A stretch of DNA of 58,635 nt from F23-B02 sp963625655 (GTDB lineage Bacteria; Bacillota; Clostridia; Oscillospirales; Oscillospiraceae), in assembly GCA_963625655.1 (NCBI GenBank), contig CAVFTS010000010.1:1-58635 (forward strand), in the 5' to 3' direction. A model generated the notes under the pieces. That model ran no database searches. It saw only the letters and a list, made by a program, of their open reading frames with translations, and was not told the origin of the DNA. The translations under genes were made by a program, and so were the position numbers. Positions 51,253-58,635 of the stretch are shown piece after piece. Position 1 is the stretch's first letter, and each line of letters begins with the position of its first letter.

Positions 51253-51990
51253 ATGATAAACGGCAAAAAAGTTATCGGAATCATAGGCGGCATGGGGCCC
51301 ATGGCGACCGCCGATCTTTTCCGCAAGCTCGTGTCCCTGACCGACGCCGACTCCGACCGTGAGCATATACACGTCCTCATCGACAGCGACCCCTCGATCC
51401 CCGACCGCACCGACGCAATTCTTTACGGCGGCGAATCCCCCGTGCCGCTCATTTGCGCGGCGGCGCATCGGCTCGAAGCGGCGGGAGCGGACGTTCTCAT
51501 CATGCCCTGCAACACGGGACATTACTTCCACGAGGAGATAGCCTCCTCCTGCGCCGTGCCGCTTCTGAGTATGCCGGAGGAGACCGCCGCCGCCGTGAAG
51601 GAGGCGGGCTTTGATTGCGTGGGGCTTCTCGCAACGGACGGCAGCGTAAAAACCGACTTTATCGACCGTGCCTTTGAAAAGCACGGTATTAAGCTTCTTC
51701 GTCCCGACGCCGAGGGTCAGGCGGAGGTCATGCGTCTTATATACGACGAGGTGAAATCCGGACTCACGCCCGCTCCCGAACGCCTTTTTCCCACGCTCGA
51801 TGCCATGAGCGCCGAGGGTGCGCAGGGCTTTGTTCTCGGCTGCACGGAGCTGCCCATCGCATTCGAGGGTGTCGGCGGCTACCGCTTTATAGACCCCACC
51901 GCCATACTCGCCGTCGCTGCGATAAAGGCCGCAGGCTACGGCATCAAGAACGGAGCGCAGGAATGTTTTCCAGAGTCTATGTCGAGATAA
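51253..51990 (+). CDS. Aspartate/glutamate racemase family protein
   Basis: 245 residues. The fold opens IGIIGGMGPMATADLF; the catalytic Cys residues are in MPCNTGHYF and LGCTELPIAF, as expected for PLP-independent aspartate racemases. It interconverts the L and D forms of an acidic amino acid, most likely aspartate. AAAGGTGAT precedes the ATG. It overlaps the radical SAM gene by 28 bases and stands divergent from the Dlt-like operon; supply of a D-amino acid to the wall is an attractive but unproven link. Confidence 0.9.
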   Translation: MINGKKVIGIIGGMGPMATADLFRKLVSLTDADSDREHIHVLIDSDPSIPDRTDAILYGGESPVPLICAAAHRLEAAGADVLIMPCNTGHYFHEEIASSCAVPLLSMPEETAAAVKEAGFDCVGLLATDGSVKTDFIDRAFEKHGIKLLRPDAEGQAEVMRLIYDEVKSGLTPAPERLFPTLDAMSAEGAQGFVLGCTELPIAFEGVGGYRFIDPTAILAVAAIKAAGYGIKNGAQECFPESMSR

Positions 51991-52793
51991 CGAACGTCTG
52001 CAACAAAAGCTGCGGCTTTTGCCACGGCACAAGGCGTGAAAAGCGCTTCATGCCACCCGACGAGTTTCGGCGCATCTGCGCAAGGCTCCGTGGGCATACC
52101 CGCTACATCTGTCTGCACCTTATGGGCGAGCCTCTGCTGCACCCGGAGCTCGGAGCCATCCTCGGCATCGCAAAGGAGGAGGGCTTTAAGGTCTGCATAA
52201 CGTCAAACGGCAGCCTTTCGGACGCAAGGGGTGAGCTTCTCTCCGGCGACAGGCTGTATAAGCTCAGCGTATCGCTGCACAGCTTTGAGGAAAACGGCGG
52301 CGAGGGGCTTATGCAATATCTCGACTCCGTGTGGAGCCTGTGCGACAGGCTCTCCGCCGAGGGTGTCATCTGTGCGCTGCGGCTTTGGAACGGCGGCGGC
52401 AAGAACTCCAAAAACGGCGAGATACTCGACTATCTCCGATGTCACGGTGCGTCCTTTGAGGACACGAAGCGTCCGGGGAGCGTGAAGCTCCGAGACGGAA
52501 TTTTCCTTGAAAATGCAGACGTTTTCGAGTGGCCGGACATGAATGCGAGCGAGTGCGGAGTGCAGTTTTGCCGGGGGCTGCGTGACCACATCGGCGTTTT
52601 GTGCGACGGCACGGTCGTACCCTGCTGTCTCGACGCCGACGGGGAGCTTGCGCTCGGAAATTTGCTGACAACGCCGCTTTCCGACATTCTATCCTGCGAG
52701 AGGGCGCACTCCATCTACGACGGCTTTTCCGCACGAAAGCCCGCAGAGGAGCTTTGCCGCCGCTGCGGATATGCGACCCGATTCGGAAAATAG
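51963..52793 (+). CDS. Radical SAM/SPASM domain protein
   Basis: 276 residues. The radical SAM cluster is CNKSCGFC (Cys13, 17, 20) and MGEPLLHPEL forms the GGEP-like motif. The C-terminal SPASM region has Cys in CGVQFC, CDGTVVPCCLDADG and CRRCGY for one or two extra iron-sulfur clusters. SPASM enzymes often modify peptides or carry out dehydrogenation; no precursor peptide is evident nearby. It is translationally coupled to the racemase, with GGAG in that gene's end. Confidence 0.88.
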   Translation: MFSRVYVEITNVCNKSCGFCHGTRREKRFMPPDEFRRICARLRGHTRYICLHLMGEPLLHPELGAILGIAKEEGFKVCITSNGSLSDARGELLSGDRLYKLSVSLHSFEENGGEGLMQYLDSVWSLCDRLSAEGVICALRLWNGGGKNSKNGEILDYLRCHGASFEDTKRPGSVKLRDGIFLENADVFEWPDMNASECGVQFCRGLRDHIGVLCDGTVVPCCLDADGELALGNLLTTPLSDILSCERAHSIYDGFSARKPAEELCRRCGYATRFGK

Positions 52794-52803
52794 TCATTTT
52801 ATC

Positions 52804-52832
52804 TTGAAATGGCGGACAAAATAGTATAAAAT
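52804..52832 (+). promoter_or_regulatory. asnS promoter
   Basis: TTGAAA (52804-52809), 17-base spacer, TAAAAT (52827-52832). Confidence 0.6.
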
Positions 52833-52864
52833 ATTCAAATCATTTATTGACGGGAGCGTTCACA

Positions 52865-54259
52865 TTGAAACACACTAAGATAGCGCACATCTATGCCGAT
52901 GCGCAGTGCTTCGGCGATAAGGAAATAACGGTCTGCGGCTGGGCCCGCACCATCCGTGACATGAAGAATTTCGGCTTTATCGAGCTTAACGACGGCTCCT
53001 GCTTCAAAAGCCTTCAGATAGTTCTCGAACGTGAGAAGCTGAGTAATTACGACGAGATCGTCCGTCAGAACGTCGGCGCCGCATTTGTTGCGCACGGCCG
53101 TCTCGTGCTTACGCCGGACGCAAAGCAGCCCTTTGAGCTTAAGGCGGACGAGGTCATGCTTGAGGGCGCCTCCACCCCCGACTACCCGCTTCAGAAGAAG
53201 CGCCACAGCGTCGAATTTCTGCGCACCATCCAGCACCTGCGTCCGAGGACGAATCTGTTCAGCGCGACCTTCAGAGTAAGAAGCGTCGCAGCGCAGGCCG
53301 TTCACGAGTTTTTCCGTGACAGAGGCTTTATGTATATCCACACGCCCATCATAACCGGCTCCGACTGCGAGGGCGCAGGCGAGATGTTCCGTGTGACGAC
53401 TCTTGACTTAAACAACCTCCCCCTGAAGGACGACGGTACCGTTGACGACAGCAAGGACTTCTTCGGCAAGGCGACCAACCTCACAGTTTCGGGTCAGCTC
53501 AATGCGGAGAACTTCGCAATGGCGTTCGGCGACGTGTACACCTTCGGACCCACCTTCCGTGCCGAGGTCAGCTACACCCAGCGTCATGCGGCGGAATTCT
53601 GGATGATAGAGCCTGAGATGGCGTTTGCCGACCTCTGCGATTACATGGACACCGCCGAGGCGATGGTCAAGTACATCATAAACAGCGTTCTCGAAAAATG
53701 TCCGCAGGAGATGGATTTCTTCAACTCCTTCGTTGACAAGGGGCTGCTCGACAGGCTGCACAACGTCGTGTCCAACGACTTCGGCAGAGTGAGCTACACC
53801 GATGCGGTCGATATACTCATAAAGTCCGGCAAGAAGTTCGACTACCCCGTCAAGTGGGGTATCGACCTTCAGACAGAGCATGAGCGCTACCTCACCGAGG
53901 AGGTCTTTAAAAAGCCCATATTCGTCACCGACTACCCCAAGGAGATCAAGGCGTTTTATATGCGTCTGAACGACGACGGCAAGACCGTCGCCGCAGCGGA
54001 CTGCCTCGTCCCCGGCATCGGCGAGATAATCGGCGGCTCTCAGCGTGAGGAGCGTCTCGACGTTCTCACCGAGCGCATGGCACAGCTCGGGCTTAAAGAG
54101 GAGGACTACTGGTGGTACCTCGACCTGCGCCGCTACGGCTCCTGCCGTCACGCAGGCTTCGGTCTCGGCTTTGAGCGCATGGTCATGTACCTCACGGGCG
54201 TGTCCAACATCCGTGACGTGGAACTGCACCCCCGCACCGCCGGCAACGCCGATTTCTGA
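52865..54259 (+). CDS. asnS: Asparaginyl-tRNA synthetase
   Basis: 464 residues from the TTG at 52865, eight bases after GGGAG; a second TTG at 52847 lies upstream of that ribosome site. The OB-fold anticodon domain (about 1-110) is followed by the class II core: motif 2 in GPTFRAEVSYTQRHAAEFWMIEPE and motif 3 GFGLGFERMVMYLTG, ending HPRTAGNADF. It charges tRNA-Asn directly. Single gene with terminator after it. Confidence 0.97.
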   Translation: MKHTKIAHIYADAQCFGDKEITVCGWARTIRDMKNFGFIELNDGSCFKSLQIVLEREKLSNYDEIVRQNVGAAFVAHGRLVLTPDAKQPFELKADEVMLEGASTPDYPLQKKRHSVEFLRTIQHLRPRTNLFSATFRVRSVAAQAVHEFFRDRGFMYIHTPIITGSDCEGAGEMFRVTTLDLNNLPLKDDGTVDDSKDFFGKATNLTVSGQLNAENFAMAFGDVYTFGPTFRAEVSYTQRHAAEFWMIEPEMAFADLCDYMDTAEAMVKYIINSVLEKCPQEMDFFNSFVDKGLLDRLHNVVSNDFGRVSYTDAVDILIKSGKKFDYPVKWGIDLQTEHERYLTEEVFKKPIFVTDYPKEIKAFYMRLNDDGKTVAAADCLVPGIGEIIGGSQREERLDVLTERMAQLGLKEEDYWWYLDLRRYGSCRHAGFGLGFERMVMYLTGVSNIRDVELHPRTAGNADF

Positions 54260-54267
54260 TACAACAC

Positions 54268-54296
54268 AAAAGCCGAACCGAGGTTCGGCTTTTTAT
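54268..54296 (+). terminator. asnS terminator
   Basis: AAAAGCCGAACC pairs with GGTTCGGCTTTT around GA, followed by TATT. Confidence 0.9.
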
Positions 54297-54313
54297 TCGA
54301 CAAGGAGCAATTT

Positions 54314-54901
54314 ATGAACAACGACTTTTTTGCGCTCATATCCCGTATGCGCTACATTCAGCGCTGGAGCCTTATGCGCAACTCAATACAGGAAAACGTC
54401 CAGGAGCACAGCCACATGGTGGCGGTCATTGCCCACGCCCTCGGCGTCATCTCACGGGACGTGTTCGGAAAGGACTGCGACCCCGACGCCTGCGCCGCCG
54501 TTGCGCTGTTCCACGACGCATCCGAAATCTTAACGGGCGACCTTCCCACACCGATAAAGTACCACGACAGCGAGATAACGGGAGCGTACCGCAAGGTCGA
54601 GGCGCTCGCCTGTGAAAAGCTTTTAAATATGCTGCCGGCGGAGCTTCGGAGCGCCTATGAGCCTATCTTAACGGGCGAGACCGAGAAGCGCTGTCACGCT
54701 GTCGTGAAGGCAGCCGACAAGCTCAGCGCCTACATAAAATGCATCGAGGAGCGCAAGGCGGGCAACAACGAATTTCTCTCCGCCGAAAAGCAGACGCTCT
54801 CTGCGATCCGGGACTACGCCCTGCCGGAGGCGGATTATTTCCTTGAGCACTTCATCCCGGCATTTGAAAAAACTCTTGACGAACTCGGAAGTATGGAATA
54901 A
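54314..54901 (+). CDS. yfbR: 5'-deoxynucleotidase, YfbR-like HD protein
   Basis: 195 residues. It opens with the YfbR hallmark RMRYIQRWSLMRNSIQENVQEHSH and holds the HD metal site: His in EHSH, His-Asp in FHDASE, and Asp in KAADK. It removes phosphate from deoxynucleoside 5'-monophosphates in the cytosol. AAGGAG precedes the ATG. It shares a TAATG junction with the next gene. Confidence 0.94.
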   Translation: MNNDFFALISRMRYIQRWSLMRNSIQENVQEHSHMVAVIAHALGVISRDVFGKDCDPDACAAVALFHDASEILTGDLPTPIKYHDSEITGAYRKVEALACEKLLNMLPAELRSAYEPILTGETEKRCHAVVKAADKLSAYIKCIEERKAGNNEFLSAEKQTLSAIRDYALPEADYFLEHFIPAFEKTLDELGSME

Positions 54902-55107
54902 TGGAAAACTCAAAGCTTAACAGAATAAACGAGCTGGCAAAGCTCGCAAAGGAGCGTGCTCTCAGCGCCGAGGAGCTGTCGGAGCGTGACGCTCTGCGCC
55001 GTGAGTACATAGCGGAGTGGCGTGAGGGCGCAAAGCAGGTTCTCGACAACACCTACCTCGTAACCCCCGACGGCAAAAAGCACAGGCTGGAGAAGCGCAA
55101 AAAATGA
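54901..55107 (+). CDS. DUF896 small protein (YnzC-like)
   Basis: 68 residues, helical hairpin: RINELAKLAKERALSAEELSERDALRREYI matches the DUF896/YnzC pattern, with the ending TPDGKKHRL. Members are small cytosolic proteins tied to the LexA regulon in Bacillus; the biochemical role is unknown. Starts on the last base of the yfbR stop codon and overlaps the transporter start by four bases. Confidence 0.9.
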   Translation: MENSKLNRINELAKLAKERALSAEELSERDALRREYIAEWREGAKQVLDNTYLVTPDGKKHRLEKRKK

Positions 55108-56042
55108 GTGCGTTCAAGGTCTGTATAAACGCCGTACTGCCGATATTCCTCATCATGGCGCTCGGCTATGCCGCACGCTGCTGCGGCGCCGTGAAGCGTG
55201 AAAGCGTTCCGGGACTCAACAGGCTGATGTTTCGCTGGTTCATGCCCGTCATGCTGTTTAACAGCATTTATAAGTCCGACGTTTCAAGCGTTTTGCAGCC
55301 GAAGCTGCTCCTCTTTGCCGCCGGAACGGTGCTTGCCGTGTACTTCCTTTCGTTAGGCTTCGTTCTGCTGACCGAAAAGGAAAAGGAGCGGCAAAGCGTC
55401 ATGGTGCAGGGGCTTTACCGCTCAAACTTCGTCATCATCGGGCTGCCGCTTGCGTCCTCGCTCGTCGAGGGCGCAGACCTCGGTCCCGTCGTTCTGCTCA
55501 TCTCCGTTGTCGTCCCGATGTTCAACGTCCTTGCGGTCATAACGCTTGAGGCCATGAACGGGCGGCGCCCCGGCATCGGCAGACTGCTGCTTGATATTGT
55601 AAAAAACCCTCTCATCGTCGGCACCGCCGTCGGTCTTTTGTTCCTGTTCACGGGAATAAAGCTGCCGTCCTTCCTCGAAAGCACGGCAAGCCAGATCGCC
55701 GCCGCAACGAATCCCATGCTGCTGTTTTTGCTCGGCGCATTCTTTAAGTTCGACGGTCTGCGGCGCTATGCAAAGGAGCTTGTGCGGGTCTGCCTCGGCA
55801 GGCTCGTCGTCATCCCCGGACTTGCGCTCACCGCCGCAATGCTCATCGGCGTGCGGGGCGTGGAGTTTGCCGGAATGATCGCCATATTCGGCTCTGCAAC
55901 CGCCATCGCATCGTTCACCATGGCTCAGCAGATGGGCGGCGACGCTGAGCTTGCGGGCGACATCGTCGTCGCAACGAGCGCCCTGTGCTGCTTTACCATG
56001 TTCGGCTGGGCGATGCTGTTCAAATCCCTCGGCGTATTTTGA
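55104..56042 (+). CDS. AEC-family transporter (auxin efflux carrier fold)
   Basis: 312 residues with ten predicted membrane helices. FLIMALGYAARC, NRLMFRWFMPVMLFNSIY and GLYRSNFVIIGLPLA are typical of the AEC/malate permease family, with the Asn-containing loop in TM4. Substrates of bacterial members include malate and other organic acids. Coupled to DUF896 by ATGA overlap. Confidence 0.9.
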   Translation: MSAFKVCINAVLPIFLIMALGYAARCCGAVKRESVPGLNRLMFRWFMPVMLFNSIYKSDVSSVLQPKLLLFAAGTVLAVYFLSLGFVLLTEKEKERQSVMVQGLYRSNFVIIGLPLASSLVEGADLGPVVLLISVVVPMFNVLAVITLEAMNGRRPGIGRLLLDIVKNPLIVGTAVGLLFLFTGIKLPSFLESTASQIAAATNPMLLFLLGAFFKFDGLRRYAKELVRVCLGRLVVIPGLALTAAMLIGVRGVEFAGMIAIFGSATAIASFTMAQQMGGDAELAGDIVVATSALCCFTMFGWAMLFKSLGVF

Positions 56043-56079
56043 AGCGTGTCAAAAAGTTTGGCTTTTTTGACGCACTGAA

Positions 56080-56106
56080 AAGCCCCTGCCAACACGGCAG
56101 GGGCTT
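56080..56106. terminator. Terminator after the AEC transporter
   Basis: AAGCCCCTGCC (56080-56090) pairs with GGCAGGGGCTT (56096-56106). Just before it, GTGTCAAAAAG and CTTTTTTGACGCAC (56047-56074) form a looser second hairpin. The 56107-56225 stretch shows nothing else I can support. Confidence 0.85.
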
Positions 56107-56225
56107 CGGTTTGTCAAAGGTGAATTATACTGTCGGGCGCAACGGTAAAACAGAAGTTCATACGGATCTCCGGCAGAATGTGATTGCCGCAAAAACCGTT
56201 CTTTCTCATTTCGCTCGTTTTTTGC

Positions 56226-56987
56226 TCAGCCGTTTACTGCACCGCCGCAGTATTCGCAGCAGCCGCTGGCATCCGGCGTGGTGGTTGCGCCGCAGAAGGG
56301 GCAGGTAACCGCCGCTTTTGGTGCGGCCGCCTGCTCGATCTTATCACGCGCATCCTTGCGAACCTGCGTCAGCGCCTGCCGAATCTCCTCGCCGAGCTTT
56401 TTGCAATTGCGGTACTCGACATTGGTCTCCGGATTGCAGCTTGCCGCCATGCCGGGACGTATCGGCGTCGGCGTGATGTTCACGGAGTCGGAATTGACCT
56501 GAAACCGCATTTCATCAAAATAGGGGTTATTGACGAAGATGGTGATATAGAAGTCGTAGGAATATTCATAGCGCGGCGGATTGTAGCTGACTTCATTGCC
56601 GTCCTTATCCCTGCGCTTGATCTCCGAACGGCTCTCGTCAATATCGAGATTGCATCCGGTCACGTTCGAAAAATCCAGAACATCCGGGTTTGCTTCCGCC
56701 AGATCCCGTGCCCGTGTCACCATGAATTTTCCCGCATCCTCGTCAAGCAGCACCTTAGTGTTCGTGCCGAGGGTTCTTGTGGTGTGAAACGCCGCTACCT
56801 TCTCACGGTTTTCCTCCCGGTAGGCAAGCTGCGTCTTGATCTCTTCGACCGTACTGTTTCGGCGGTCGGAGAACCACGGTGAGAGTTTCCCTGCGCAATT
56901 TTTGCAGAGATTGCCGTTTTCCAGCTTGCGGTTGCCAAGCAAGCCGATTTTTTCGCCGCAAATGTTGCAGTATTTTTTGTCAAACAA
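56226..56987 (-). CDS. DUF4428-type zinc-ribbon protein; native start likely frameshifted
   Basis: 253 residues as read from the TTG at 56987. The N-terminus is the DUF4428 zinc ribbon (YCNICGEKIGLLGNRKLENG then LCKNC). A middle beta-rich domain (about 90-190) follows, and a second ribbon closes the protein (CPFCGATTTPDASGCCEYCGG). AAAGGAG lies nine bases before an ATG at 56994 that reads only Met-Gly-Val-Val then stop; removing one G from the five-G run at 56988-56992 would give Met-Gly-Leu-Phe-Asp in frame with this ORF. So the normal start is probably 56994. Partner of the SPFH protein upstream. Confidence 0.75.
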   Translation of the reverse strand: MFDKKYCNICGEKIGLLGNRKLENGNLCKNCAGKLSPWFSDRRNSTVEEIKTQLAYREENREKVAAFHTTRTLGTNTKVLLDEDAGKFMVTRARDLAEANPDVLDFSNVTGCNLDIDESRSEIKRRDKDGNEVSYNPPRYEYSYDFYITIFVNNPYFDEMRFQVNSDSVNITPTPIRPGMAASCNPETNVEYRNCKKLGEEIRQALTQVRKDARDKIEQAAAPKAAVTCPFCGATTTPDASGCCEYCGGAVNG

Positions 56988-56992
56988 CCCCC
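56988..56992. other. Homopolymer causing an apparent +1 frameshift at the DUF4428 start
   Basis: Five C on the plus strand (five G in the mRNA) between the ATG and the coding frame. Four G would restore a well-placed ATG behind AAAGGAG. Sequencing error, natural slippage or a silenced gene are all possible. Confidence 0.7.
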
Positions 56993-57024
56993 ATAATCCG
57001 CTACTCCTTTATCATTTTGTGATT

Positions 57025-57162
57025 TTATCGTTTTCTCCGTACCATCCGGCTCGTGTCAAAATGCCGGTACGGGCAGAAGCTCATTAGTGCGAGAAGGGCA
57101 AGCGCCGGGACAATGATCAGCCCGATTTTCAGCCCGTTTTCACAGCAAATCCCCGTTGTCAA
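57025..57162 (-). CDS. Possible 45-residue membrane protein between SPFH and DUF4428 genes
   Basis: A TTG-started frame of 45 codons overlapping the end of the SPFH gene by 23 bases. It encodes a short opening with Cys-Cys, a hydrophobic stretch GLIIVPALALLALMSF long enough to span or insert in the membrane, and a basic tail ending RMVRRKR, which fits the positive-inside rule. There is no clear Shine-Dalgarno, so translation would have to be coupled to the SPFH gene. I do not recognise the family. Confidence 0.35.
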   Translation of the reverse strand: MTTGICCENGLKIGLIIVPALALLALMSFCPYRHFDTSRMVRRKR

Positions 57163-58561
57163 ACGGGTCGCCGCATTCGGGGCAGAATTTCGGCGGATGC
57201 GTCGGATCGGCAGGTTCCCAGCCGCACTTGTCGCATTTATACTGCGGAACGCCCGCAGGCTTTTTCGCCCCGCACTCCGAGCAGAATTTGCCCTTGTTCA
57301 CTGCACCGCAGCTGCATGTCCAGCCATTCGGCTGTGCTTCCGGCTTCTTCGCACCGCATTCGGGGCAGAATTTTCCGGTTGCGGTTGCGCCGCATGCGCA
57401 TTGCCAACTGTCCGCCGCAGGCTTGGGCTCCGGTTTTTTGCTGCCGCAGTTCGGACAGAAGTTTCCGGTGATTCCGCCCTGCCCGCAGGAGCAGGTCCAG
57501 CCGTTTGCGGGAGCTGCCGCCGGTGCGGACGCAGGCTGCTGCGCCTGCTGCTGTGCGCCCATCTGATAGAGGTTCTGTGCGTTCATGCCGCCGGCCGCAC
57601 CCGCCATGTTCATGCCCATGAAGGCCATTGCGGAGCCTGCGCCCTGATTTGCTGCCGCAGACTGCATGGCGGCTGCCTGTGCGCCGACCAGATGTGCCGC
57701 CGCCATGGTAGGATCACGGAAAGCCGCATTACGCTGGAGTTCCTTGATCATCTGTTCGTCTTCCTCGCTTGCCTTAACGGACGAGACGCCGAAGGATACG
57801 ATCTCCAGACCACGCAGATTGCGCCATTTTCCGGAAAGCACCTCGTTCAGCGCATCAGCCAGCTCCAACGTGTGGCCGGGAAGTGCGGAATAGCGAATCC
57901 CCATATCGGAAATTTTTGCGAATGCGGGCTGCAGCGCAGTCAAAAGCTCGGTCTTCAGCTGACTGTCCAGACGGTCACGGGTATAATCTTCGCTGACATT
58001 ACCGCAGACATTCGTATAGAACAGGATCGGGTCGCAGATACGGTAGCTGTATTCGCCGAAGCAGCGGATGGCAATGTCAATATCGATACCGACCCGCTGA
58101 TCGACCACACGGAACGGGACGGGGGACGGAGTCCCGTATTTATTGCCAATGAGTTCCTTGGTGTTGAAGTAGTAGACGCGCTGATCCTTGGGAGGTTCGC
58201 CGCCGAAGGTGAAGCGCTTGCCGATGTTCTTGAAAGTATCGAGGATGCCGGTTCCGAGCTTGCCGGAGAAGATCGTCGGCTCGGTCGAGGAATCGTAGAC
58301 GAATTCGCCCGGCTCGGCACACAGCTCCGTGACCTTTCCCTGATCGACGATGATCATGCACTGTCCGTCGGCAACCGCCACGACAGAGCCGTTGGAGATG
58401 ATATTCTCAGAACCCTTGTAGTTGCTGCTGCGCCCGGAAACACGGTGTGCGCCCTTGACAGCCAGCACGTTCTCCGGGATGGATTCACAATAAAAATACT
58501 CTTTCCACTGGTCGGCCAGTACGCCGCCGGCTGCACCAAGCGCCGCTTTAATAAGTCCCAT
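57140..58561 (-). CDS. SPFH-domain protein with four C-terminal zinc ribbons (YdjI/virion-core-like)
   Basis: 473 residues. Residues about 1-290 form the SPFH/Band 7-like domain (VADGQCMIIVDQGKV, EPGEFVYDSS). Residues about 295-345 are rich in Ala, Gly, Met and Gln. Then come three closely similar Cys-x-Cys/Cys-x-x-Cys ribbons (WTCSCG..FCPNCG, WQCACG..FCPECG, WTCSCG..FCSECG) and a fourth of the Cys-x-x-Cys type (YKCDKCG..FCPECG). The layout recalls Bacillus YdjI, which works with a PspA-like protein in membrane stress. AAGGAAG precedes the ATG. Confidence 0.88.
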   Translation of the reverse strand: MGLIKAALGAAGGVLADQWKEYFYCESIPENVLAVKGAHRVSGRSSNYKGSENIISNGSVVAVADGQCMIIVDQGKVTELCAEPGEFVYDSSTEPTIFSGKLGTGILDTFKNIGKRFTFGGEPPKDQRVYYFNTKELIGNKYGTPSPVPFRVVDQRVGIDIDIAIRCFGEYSYRICDPILFYTNVCGNVSEDYTRDRLDSQLKTELLTALQPAFAKISDMGIRYSALPGHTLELADALNEVLSGKWRNLRGLEIVSFGVSSVKASEEDEQMIKELQRNAAFRDPTMAAAHLVGAQAAAMQSAAANQGAGSAMAFMGMNMAGAAGGMNAQNLYQMGAQQQAQQPASAPAAAPANGWTCSCGQGGITGNFCPNCGSKKPEPKPAADSWQCACGATATGKFCPECGAKKPEAQPNGWTCSCGAVNKGKFCSECGAKKPAGVPQYKCDKCGWEPADPTHPPKFCPECGDPFDNGDLL

Positions 58562-58579
58562 TTTTATAAACTTCCTTAT

Positions 58580-58585
58580 ATTATA
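58580..58585 (-). promoter_or_regulatory. -10 element for the SPFH gene
   Basis: TATAAT on the minus strand, 19 bases before the start codon; I find no good -35. An imperfect stem, AGCCCCT with AAGGGCT (58602-58619), lies further upstream. Confidence 0.4.
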
Positions 58586-58635
58586 GAGTAGTAGTTATTA
58601 GAGCCCCTCTCCAAGGGCTGTGCTACACTGTAAGG

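Noticed and set aside
56114..56209. 31-codon minus-strand frame after the DUF4428 gene
   Set aside because: No good ribosome site, no hydrophobic or conserved feature; chance ORF is likely.

Overview
The window looks like a chromosomal segment from a moderately GC-rich, Gram-positive anaerobe of the Clostridia, most likely an Oscillospiraceae/Ruminococcaceae-type gut bacterium. The evidence is the mix of Firmicute gene pairs (ywiB-argS, prs-pth, glgC-glgD, ynzC, yugP), several lipoproteins with the same Cys-Ala-Cys lipobox, a SleL/YaaH-like LysM-GH18 enzyme of the kind used on spore peptidoglycan, a teichoic-acid-type ABC exporter and a Dlt-like operon. I see no tRNA or rRNA gene, CRISPR array, transposase, integrase or phage module. 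Genes are dense and separated by many clear hairpin terminators and sigma-A-like promoters. The genus call is inference.

Layout. 1-3.9 kb: metal homeostasis, with feoA-feoA-feoB facing left, a DtxR-type iron repressor with three operator boxes, then an HMA chaperone, a CPC-type P1B ATPase and an ArsR/CadC repressor under a consensus promoter that carries its operator. 3.9-6.5 kb: divergent LysR regulator and Na+/proline-type symporter. 6.6-13.2 kb: argS-DUF1934-murI, a small unknown, a YugP peptidase, a tyrosine phosphatase, a Nudix hydrolase and the LysM-GH18 enzyme, whose start codon lies in a terminator-like hairpin. 13.3-16 kb: a phosphatidyltransferase followed by an unusual fusion of an MGDG/UgtP-type glycosyltransferase with a diacylglycerol-kinase-like lipid kinase. 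16-19.2 kb: TAXI-type TRAP transporter. 19.6-23.1 kb: hom-lysC-asd. 23.3-24.9 kb: prs-pth. 25-30.6 kb: glgC-glgD-glgP and a PsuK-like kinase.

30.6-51 kb is the most unusual part and concerns the cell surface. It holds a leftward set (ATP-grasp, CapA, moaA, MOSC, lipoprotein) and a rightward set (CDP-glycerol glycerophosphotransferase family, second ATP-grasp, small nucleotidyltransferase, ABC-2 permease, TagH-like ATPase with an extracytoplasmic tail). After a lipoprotein SGNH hydrolase and a few small genes comes a leftward six-gene Dlt-like operon: a membrane transglutaminase-like protein with Ig-like repeats, adenylation enzyme, carrier protein, MBOAT, SGNH protein with Gly-Asp-Cys-Glu in place of Gly-Asp-Ser, and a lipoprotein. 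My inference is that the first group builds and exports a phosphate-linked surface polymer and the second charges, carries and transfers an acyl or aminoacyl group to a surface acceptor.

51.2-58.6 kb: an amino-acid racemase overlapping a radical SAM/SPASM gene, asnS, yfbR-ynzC-AEC transporter, then a leftward SPFH/zinc-ribbon protein, a possible 45-residue membrane ORF and a DUF4428 zinc-ribbon gene whose natural start appears shifted out of frame by one extra G in a homopolymer.
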